Of a stretch of 64,000 nucleotides of DNA, positions 58,381-64,000 are shown one piece after another. Origin of the DNA: Gavia stellata. Its lineage: Eukaryota; Chordata; Aves; Gaviiformes; Gaviidae. The stretch lies in assembly GCF_030936135.1 (NCBI RefSeq), contig NC_082613.1, forward strand, positions 496,001 through 560,000, read 5' to 3'. Below the pieces are notes generated by a model. It saw only the letters and a list, made by a program, of their open reading frames with translations, searched no databases and was not told the origin of the DNA. The position numbers were made by a program, and so were the translations under genes. The stretch's first letter is position 1, and every line of letters begins with the position of its first letter.

Positions 58381-60084
58381 TTAGAGCTTCACCTTGACAT
58401 AGGGCCCGATCCAGCTGTCAGCCAGCTCCCGGAGGGTCCTGTACCTGCGCTCAAACTCCTCCCCACTGCAGTGGGTGAGAAGCCGGCTGATCTCTGCCGT
58501 GAGAAAGGACACCACCAGGGATTTATCCAACGACTCATTCCAGGAGCTCTTCAGGACCTCCAAGAGGCCATCAGCACTGTCTTGCCCAGCCTGACGGGCA
58601 TCGCATCCCTTCTGCCACTGTCTGCTGAGCATCTCCGGCTGTAAGGTCTTCCTCTCTGAATTCAGCATGGCCAGGATGTGCCGGCAGGGCAGCTGGAAGA
58701 CTTGGTTGAAGTGGCAAGTGCAGCTGCTCAGGCCTTTCAGGTCCACCCTGTGGGCATCCTCCAGGACCTGTATGCTGAGAGCGTCCTCCCCGGTGCCTAT
58801 CAGCTGCACCGACTTCTGAACCACCGCAAACTCACTCAGGCACAGCCTGGCAGCGGGCTCCATGCAAATATCACTCAAAGACTGCTTGATGTGTTCTTCA
58901 GTCCTTCGGTTAATCTCCTCCTCGCTGTCACCCTCTGGGTTTTCTGTGGCCTCCAGCTTAGCCGCAGGAGATGAAGGATCTAATGAGGACTGAGGGCTCG
59001 CAGGCTCGCTCTGGAGGAGAGTCTGGGGGATTTCAGGCTGATGCTGAAGAGCCGCAGGGAGCCGAGGAGCTGCCAGTGAACTCTGGAGAACAATCACAGG
59101 AATCTTAGCAGTTGTGAGAGAGGCTGCCACAGGCTGCTGCGGCTGAGCTGCTGCTGTGGTGGGAGAGGCCTGGATGGAGCTCTGAGATGGCTTACCCTGG
59201 CACGCCAGAGGGGCGAGAGGCGGACGTGAGGCAGGCAGGCTTTGGGGAACTGCCTGAGCAGCACAGCGATCAGGATGGGGAGCAGAGCATATCGCGGTAT
59301 CTGGAGGGCTCTTAGAAACACACTTCTGGTAGTACTGGGCTAAGGAGGTGATGCAGCTCTCAAGAGAGAGCCCAGCACTGAAAACCTGGCTTAACCCCTG
59401 GGTGACAATCTCCAGGTCCCTAAAGTAGTTACTGCTCTCCCCACAAGTCCTCTCCCTGTGCACGGCCCAGATCTCATCATCGAGCAGCCAGTGAATATGG
59501 AGCTGAGGCAGCAAGTCTGGCGTCACGAGGTCCCTCAGGAGGGCGTGCATCTTCCCGCGGCTGCTCCCGGTGGCTGCGCACACGGTGTCGCGCAGGGCGG
59601 CCAGGATCAGGCGCTCGACGCGGCCCTCCAAGGCCAGCCGCTGGATCTGCTGCTGCAGGCGCTTGCAGAGGTGGAAGACGGAGAGCTGCACCTCCGCTGC
59701 AGGAAAGGCCTGGGCGAGCGCTGGCGGCTGGGGGAGGCCGGGGCCCACCAGGAGGAGCCGGGTCTCGGCCCAGGCGGGGTTGAAGGCCCTGAACGCCCCG
59801 TACATGCGGGCCAGGCTTCCTGCCGACTCGTCCCGCGGGACAGCGAGATGCACCACCCTGGCCATGCCGCCCCGCAGTGCCGGGGCCGGCCCGGCCACCA
59901 GGAAGACATAGAGCGCCCGGCCCGCCGACCCGCCAGCCCGGTGCACCAGCAGCGCCCGGGGGAAGCGGGCGAAGGCGCTGCCCATGGCGGCGCTCTGGAA
60001 GCTGACGGAGGCCATGCCGCCGCCCGCGCTCAGCTCGTAGGCCACCAGGGAGCCGCGGCCCAGGCCCGGCGGGGTCTGCGCCAT
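58381..60084 (-). CDS. ZSWIM1: Zinc finger SWIM domain-containing protein 1, single coding exon
   Basis: 567 aa (human 485). Function is poorly known; family members carry an RNase H-like domain related to MULE-type transposases plus a SWIM zinc finger. Residues about 30-240 form the RNase H-like part (FPRALLVHR, LYVFLV, FRAFNPAWAETRLLLV, PAAEVQLSVFHLCK). The SWIM motif CTCHFNQVFQLPCRHILAML (CxC, CxH) lies near residue 445. The C-terminus RTLRELADSWIGPYVKVKL is essentially identical to human. The extra length comes mainly from a Gln/Ala/Pro/Ser-rich linker at about 290-400. The ATG at 60084 gives MAQTPPG; the frame stays open upstream into the ZSWIM3 3' region, but this is CpG-island promoter without homology. 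The coding sequence is intronless, as in mammals. Tandem paralogue of ZSWIM3, same strand. Confidence 0.95.
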   Translation of the reverse strand: MAQTPPGLGRGSLVAYELSAGGGMASVSFQSAAMGSAFARFPRALLVHRAGGSAGRALYVFLVAGPAPALRGGMARVVHLAVPRDESAGSLARMYGAFRAFNPAWAETRLLLVGPGLPQPPALAQAFPAAEVQLSVFHLCKRLQQQIQRLALEGRVERLILAALRDTVCAATGSSRGKMHALLRDLVTPDLLPQLHIHWLLDDEIWAVHRERTCGESSNYFRDLEIVTQGLSQVFSAGLSLESCITSLAQYYQKCVSKSPPDTAICSAPHPDRCAAQAVPQSLPASRPPLAPLACQGKPSQSSIQASPTTAAAQPQQPVAASLTTAKIPVIVLQSSLAAPRLPAALQHQPEIPQTLLQSEPASPQSSLDPSSPAAKLEATENPEGDSEEEINRRTEEHIKQSLSDICMEPAARLCLSEFAVVQKSVQLIGTGEDALSIQVLEDAHRVDLKGLSSCTCHFNQVFQLPCRHILAMLNSERKTLQPEMLSRQWQKGCDARQAGQDSADGLLEVLKSSWNESLDKSLVVSFLTAEISRLLTHCSGEEFERRYRTLRELADSWIGPYVKVKL

Positions 60085-60509
60085 CGCCAGCCGTGCCAGG
60101 GCCGGGCCGGGCCGGGCGTGCTCGGCCGCGGCGCTGCAGCGGCACGCTCCCGCCCCGCGGCCGCCGCTACCGGGGGGACATATCCCGGCATGCCCCGCTC
60201 CAGCGCCTCCTGAGGGGAGTGCATCCCGGCATGCCCCGCTCCTTTCCGGGGGAGTGTATCCCGGCATGCCCCGCTCCCTGCCGGGCTCGCCACCAATCGC
60301 CGTGGGGTGCGCCATGACGTCAGGCAGCGCTCGGGGCCCTCTGCCGGCTGGGCGCGCCCCCGCACCGCCCGCCGGTACCGGGCGCGGCCCGTCGCTGCCA
60401 GGGCGGCGGGGGGGCTCGGGCGCTGCCCGGAGCAGCCGCTGCGCAGCACACAGGGCCGGGGACCGCCGGGAGCTCCCCTCCGCCCCCACACGTCTGCTCG
60501 GTGTCCCCG
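60085..60509 (-). promoter_or_regulatory. ZSWIM1: ZSWIM1 promoter with three identical 20-bp repeats
   Basis: This 425-bp gap between the ZSWIM3 stop and the ZSWIM1 start is CpG-rich. It contains ATCCCGGCATGCCCCGCTCC three times without change (60182-60201, 60223-60242, 60258-60277), each preceded by a purine-rich GGGRSNYR-like flank. The core CCCRGCATGC resembles the ZNF143 (SBS) motif found near starts of housekeeping genes. The gap must also hold the ZSWIM3 3'UTR, in whole or in part. Confidence 0.6.
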
Positions 60510-63500
60510 TTACCCAGAGCAGTGCGGGGTCAGCGGCTCCTTCCCGGCCACCTCCCGCGGCCCCGGTGACCGAGTCCAGGCAGCCAGGACCGCTGCCAGC
60601 GCGGAGCTGCGCTCCTCCAGCTCCTCCCCCTCGCACTGCATCAGCAGGTTGGCCAGCTCTAGGCTGAGGGACCGGACTCTCTCCCCCCTGCCCTCCGGCC
60701 TGCTGCCCGCCGAGCCCCCGCCCCAGCCCGGGAGGCCGGTCCCGGCGGCCGGGAGCTGCCGGTACCTCCTCTGCCAGCGCCTGCACACCATGCCTTCCTC
60801 CACGCGGCCCCGGTGCGCCTGCAGCACGGCCAGGACGTGCCTGCAGGGCAGCCGGTAGCGGCGGTGGAAGCCGCAGCTGCAGCTCCGGCAGTCCCGGCTC
60901 ACCCGGTGCGCGTCCTCCAGCAGCCGAACGGCGAGGCTGCCCGGCGCGGGGCTGAGCAGCTGGGTGGACGTCTGCACCACCTCCCACTCCTTCAGGCACA
61001 GCCAGTAGCCCAGGTCCGTGCAGCTCTCCCGGAGCGCGGCCAGCATGCAGCCCGACCCTGCTGCGACAGCCGGCCCGGTGGGCTCAGGGCGCTCGGCAAG
61101 AGCCGGAGAGCCAGGAACAGGGCCTGGTTCCGCTGCAGCACCAGTGCGCACATCAGGCTTCTCCCAGAGGCTGCTCTGACTGTCTTCCTTGGTGCTTGAG
61201 AAACCCCAGTTCAGGCCTTCCAAGCCTCTGGAATCAAGGCAGTCCGCACGCTCCAGAAAACAAAGAACGCTCGCCTCCAAGGACGGCTGCTGGCCAAAGA
61301 GATCGGATATTCGGTGTGTGATGAGGTCCAGGCTGTCCATGTGCGTGCCGCAGGAGTGGAGACCTTTCTCTGTGTGCATGCACCACAGCAGCTCGCAGGA
61401 GAACCAGTTGGCTCGCAGGTAGTCATACAGCTCCGGGCTGACCACGCACTTCACCAGCTGGGACAGGGCATCCAGACTTACAGCCGAAGGGGAAAACACG
61501 GCCTTCTGCAAGGCCAGCATCGAGTTCTGCTTGAGGGAAGAGGAGATTTCTGCTTCCTTCACGTTCTGTTCAAGCAGTCGGACGGTGTGATAGACAGAAA
61601 GGAGCACCTGGGCAGAGGGAAAGAGCTCATGGAGGATAGCTTTGTGAAAGAAGGACATGTCCACGAAAACAGCCTGGACCTTTTGCCACTCAGGGTTGAA
61701 CTCCTTGAAGACGGTCAGCATTTTCCTGACGCTGTGTCCTGTGTCATCCTTCAGCAGTGACAAGTGCACCACTTTCCCCACTCGCTCCTTACTCTCTACA
61801 AGGAAAGCGTAGAGAACGTGTCCCCCCTCGCTCCGCGCCCTGTGCAGCAGGAGGCTCTCGGGGAACTGCATAAACGAGCTCTTCATCTTGCTGGTCTGGA
61901 AGCTGAGTCTGTCCAGGCCGTGGTCACTGTCGGCACTAATTGAGGCCAGCGAGCCCCTATCCGCCCTCAGGAAGGTTTTCATGACCTCAGCAACTCGGAC
62001 TAGCGCTGAGGCCGAGGCATTTTCCTTTACTGCTTCAGGGAGTGCAGGAGCCCTGTACAGAGCAGGCGCCTCATTTATCAATTGTCCAGCGACCGCATAT
62101 GAGTCCTCATCTGCCGCAGCACTGCTGTCAGTCCCACCCACCTGCTGCTGCTCACGTAGTTTTGTTGCGGGGCTGCTGCATGCCGCTGTGCTTGCCGTTG
62201 CAGCAGTGGCTCTGGTCACGGAAAACACTGGGTCCGCATGGATGTGGTCGCTGTTCAGTTCGCTGATCACAAGCTGGTCTATGTCCTCCTTATATTGCAA
62301 TACAAAATAAGCCGGACACAAACTAGGCTGCTGCTTTCTCTTCTTGCTGTATTTTTGGGCCCGGCCACAGCCAAACTTCACCTGCATGAACCTGCAAGCA
62401 TTGAGAAAGCGTTAACAGGAGAAGCAATGGTGGTGTAGGCTGCCAGCATTTAGTTTTGACTTTTCTTGCATGCCAACTCTATATTCAACTAGTGAGCACA
62501 AAACCCCCCACATATGCCAGTCAGACACGCGGGCTGGCTTTCTGCTCATCAAAGCCTGGGGTAAGAAAGCTCAAACACAGGAGAAATGAAGGAATTGAGT
62601 TACAACAGCCACGACCAGACACTACAAAGCAGCCCCAGCTCTTGTTCCCAATGGCACCTCTATTTCTGCTTTCCAGAAACAGAAAATCCCTCAACGAAAA
62701 CTTGATACCTGCATGTTTGTGTCTTACCCTTTTAAAGCATGTATCATTTGGGCAGCTCATCTGCATCTGGAGGAGCAGACTAGAACATAGCAAGAAAGGC
62801 TTCAAGGCAGGAGATTAAATTGTATTTTAAGAAGGCAAGGGGAGCAGTTGTGTAACTGGAGAATGACCTTGCAGTCTTTGCACACACAAGCAGATCCACC
62901 GACTTGGATGGGAACAAGACCGTGTCACGGCATCACTAGACCCCTTCAGATAAGCAAAGGCTGCGGAATTGAGTACTGCGAGAGGGAAACCTGACAACAG
63001 CTTTCCATTGTAGTGAGGTAAAGAAAGCTAGGGAATGCAAACAGATGCCAATATTTAACACCTTGCTACTTGAGGAGAAAAAGGCGGGAGCTGTAGTTAG
63101 CCAGCAACGTCCCAGAAGGATGGCTTCAAAGATCAAAGCTACAAGGTTTTGCTACAAGAGGCAGAGAGAACTGTCGAACTGAAAGGCAGAGTAAAGCAGA
63201 GCTAAGCAGCAGAGACGGGACAGCAGCATGCTAGCGGGGGAGCAAGGGCAGAGTGAGAGGGCTGGGACACAGCGAGGGGGAGGTAAGAGTGACAACAGAG
63301 ACTGTGAAACAGCAAGTGCGTGACGTAGCCAAGAGTATGCTTCTCTGTCGGTGTATCAGGATCAACCCTTCTGAAGTCGCCCGTAGCCTGGTCATAAAAG
63401 CATTCAGCCAGGTACAGACAAGCGCTTGCGCCCTGCGGAACCCCCTGGTTCGGGGTTCGGGAGCTGGCCGACGGCTCTGCCTGCGGCCTGCTCCGCTGCG

Positions 63501-63824
63501 GGCAGGGCGCCCGCCCGCCCCCCGAGCCGGCCTGGGGCCTCCTCCGGGGAGCACCAGAACCCCCCGGGAACGGCGCTGGGCGCACGGCCCAGCCTCGGGG
63601 GCTGCTGCTGCGGGGCATCGAGCCGGCCCGGCCCCGCACCGGGGGCCCGCGGCGGCGGGGCAGCCTTACATGACATCCTCGCGGACGGCGGTGCCGTGCT
63701 GCCGGTTGTGGCAGCGGACGGAGACGCAGCTCCGCAGGCCGTAGCGGCACCCCTGCGCCAGCTTGTAAGCGCGGAAGCGCTCCCTGAAGTCCTCGTAGCT
63801 CCTGAAGCGGGCTCCCAGCTCCAT
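60510..63824 (-). CDS. ZSWIM3: Zinc finger SWIM domain-containing protein 3, two coding exons
   Basis: 678 aa from exons 63824-63670 and 62391-60510 (2037 nt; human 696 aa). Exon 1 encodes MELGARFRSYEDFRERF through GTAVREDV and exon 2 resumes with MFMQVKFGCGRAQKYSKKRKQ. Together these form an N-terminal FAR1-like zinc-binding region with Cys and His in CPAYFVLQYKED and SDHIHADP. The middle is an RNase H-like domain (MQFPESLLLHR, LYAFLVESKERVGKVVHLSLL, FKEFNPEWQKVQAVFVD, LLSVYHTVRLLE). The SWIM motif CSCGFHRRYRLPCRHVLAVL lies near residue 535. The layout is that of a domesticated MULE-type transposase, with no evidence of mobility. Its 1.3-kb intron is at the same place as in mammals. No canonical polyadenylation signal was found between its stop and ZSWIM1. 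Confidence 0.95.
62392..63669 (-). other. ZSWIM3: Single coding intron of ZSWIM3
   Basis: Bounded by GTAAG at 63669 and TTGCAG at 62392 on the minus strand. It is AT-rich over its 3' two thirds and CpG-rich near exon 1. No gene or clear repeat was seen inside. Confidence 0.7.
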
Positions 63825-63829
63825 GGCGG

Positions 63830-64000
63830 GCGCCGGGACCCCGGCGCGGCCCCGCGGCCCCCGCTCCCCCAGGAACGACCCCGGGAAGAAGCATGCTGCC
63901 CCCGCCGCCTGTATTAAACCCTCTGGGGCTCCGCCCACACCCGGGACCTGGCCAATCAGAGGCGTTCTCTTCGGATTGGCAGGAGGCGAGCCAACCAGCC
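63830..64000. promoter_or_regulatory. ZSWIM3: ZSWIM3 promoter with opposed CCAAT boxes
   Basis: CCAAT at 63952-63956 (plus) and ATTGG at 63975-63979 (CCAAT on minus) lie about 130-150 bp upstream of the ZSWIM3 ATG, with GC boxes nearby. Opposed CCAAT boxes are typical of bidirectional promoters. In mammals ACOT8 is the neighbour on this side, so a divergent gene may start just beyond the window. Confidence 0.5.

Noticed and set aside
60085-60999. N-terminal extension of ZSWIM1 by 305 residues
   Set aside because: The frame is open only because the DNA is GC-rich. It overlaps ZSWIM3 coding sequence and its promoter region and shows no homology to ZSWIM proteins.

Overview
The window is vertebrate nuclear DNA, almost certainly from a bird or a close sauropsid. 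Genes are intron-rich and compact with GT-AG splice sites and large CpG-island promoters. The only clear interspersed repeat is a CR1 LINE fragment. The gene order matches the block known in mammals as ZSWIM3-ZSWIM1-NEURL2-CTSA-PLTP-PCIF1-ZNF335 (human 20q13), read here in reverse. No virus-like element, CRISPR array, tRNA or rRNA gene was seen.

Layout, left to right: 1-5.8 kb has no recognisable gene. ZNF335 (+) spans 6-16.9 kb with 27 coding exons. A short Iroquois-class TALE homeobox gene (+) lies at 19.1-20.3 kb and an RNF182-like membrane RING E3 ligase (-) at 21.8-22.5 kb. PCIF1 (-, cap m6Am methyltransferase) runs from 26.4 to about 39.3 kb. PLTP (+, 42.1-46.7 kb) and CTSA (-, 47.1-51.5 kb) are convergent. 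CTSA and NEURL2 (+, 52.5-55.9 kb) are head to head across a CpG island. ZSWIM1 (-) and ZSWIM3 (-) are tandem paralogues at 58-60.1 and 60.5-63.9 kb. The summed coding exons of every multi-exon gene are divisible by three and give lengths close to the mammalian orthologues, which supports the exon models.

The most unusual part is 17-27 kb. As far as I recall, mammals have PCIF1 and ZNF335 side by side, but here two extra genes sit between them. Just behind the RING gene, on its strand, is a second copy of the PCIF1 terminal exon and 3'UTR. Its roughly 480-bp 3'UTR part is almost identical to PCIF1's own (about 3-5 differences by eye), while the adjoining coding part has clearly diverged. This suggests gene conversion, and possibly adoption of the PCIF1 tail as the 3' end of the RING gene. 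Other points are two inferred GC-AG introns (ZNF335, CTSA), a 30-bp in-frame tandem repeat that multiplies half a zinc finger in ZNF335, a TAATC-rich stretch ahead of the Iroquois-like gene, a MEF2-type site beside the NEURL2 start codon, and three identical 20-bp ZNF143-like repeats in the ZSWIM1 promoter.

The genes act separately: nuclear regulators (ZNF335, the homeobox protein), RNA-cap modification (PCIF1), lipid transfer (PLTP), lysosomal protease (CTSA), ubiquitin ligases (RNF182-like, NEURL2) and transposase-derived SWIM proteins (ZSWIM1/3). All identifications rest on remembered family sequences, not on database searches.
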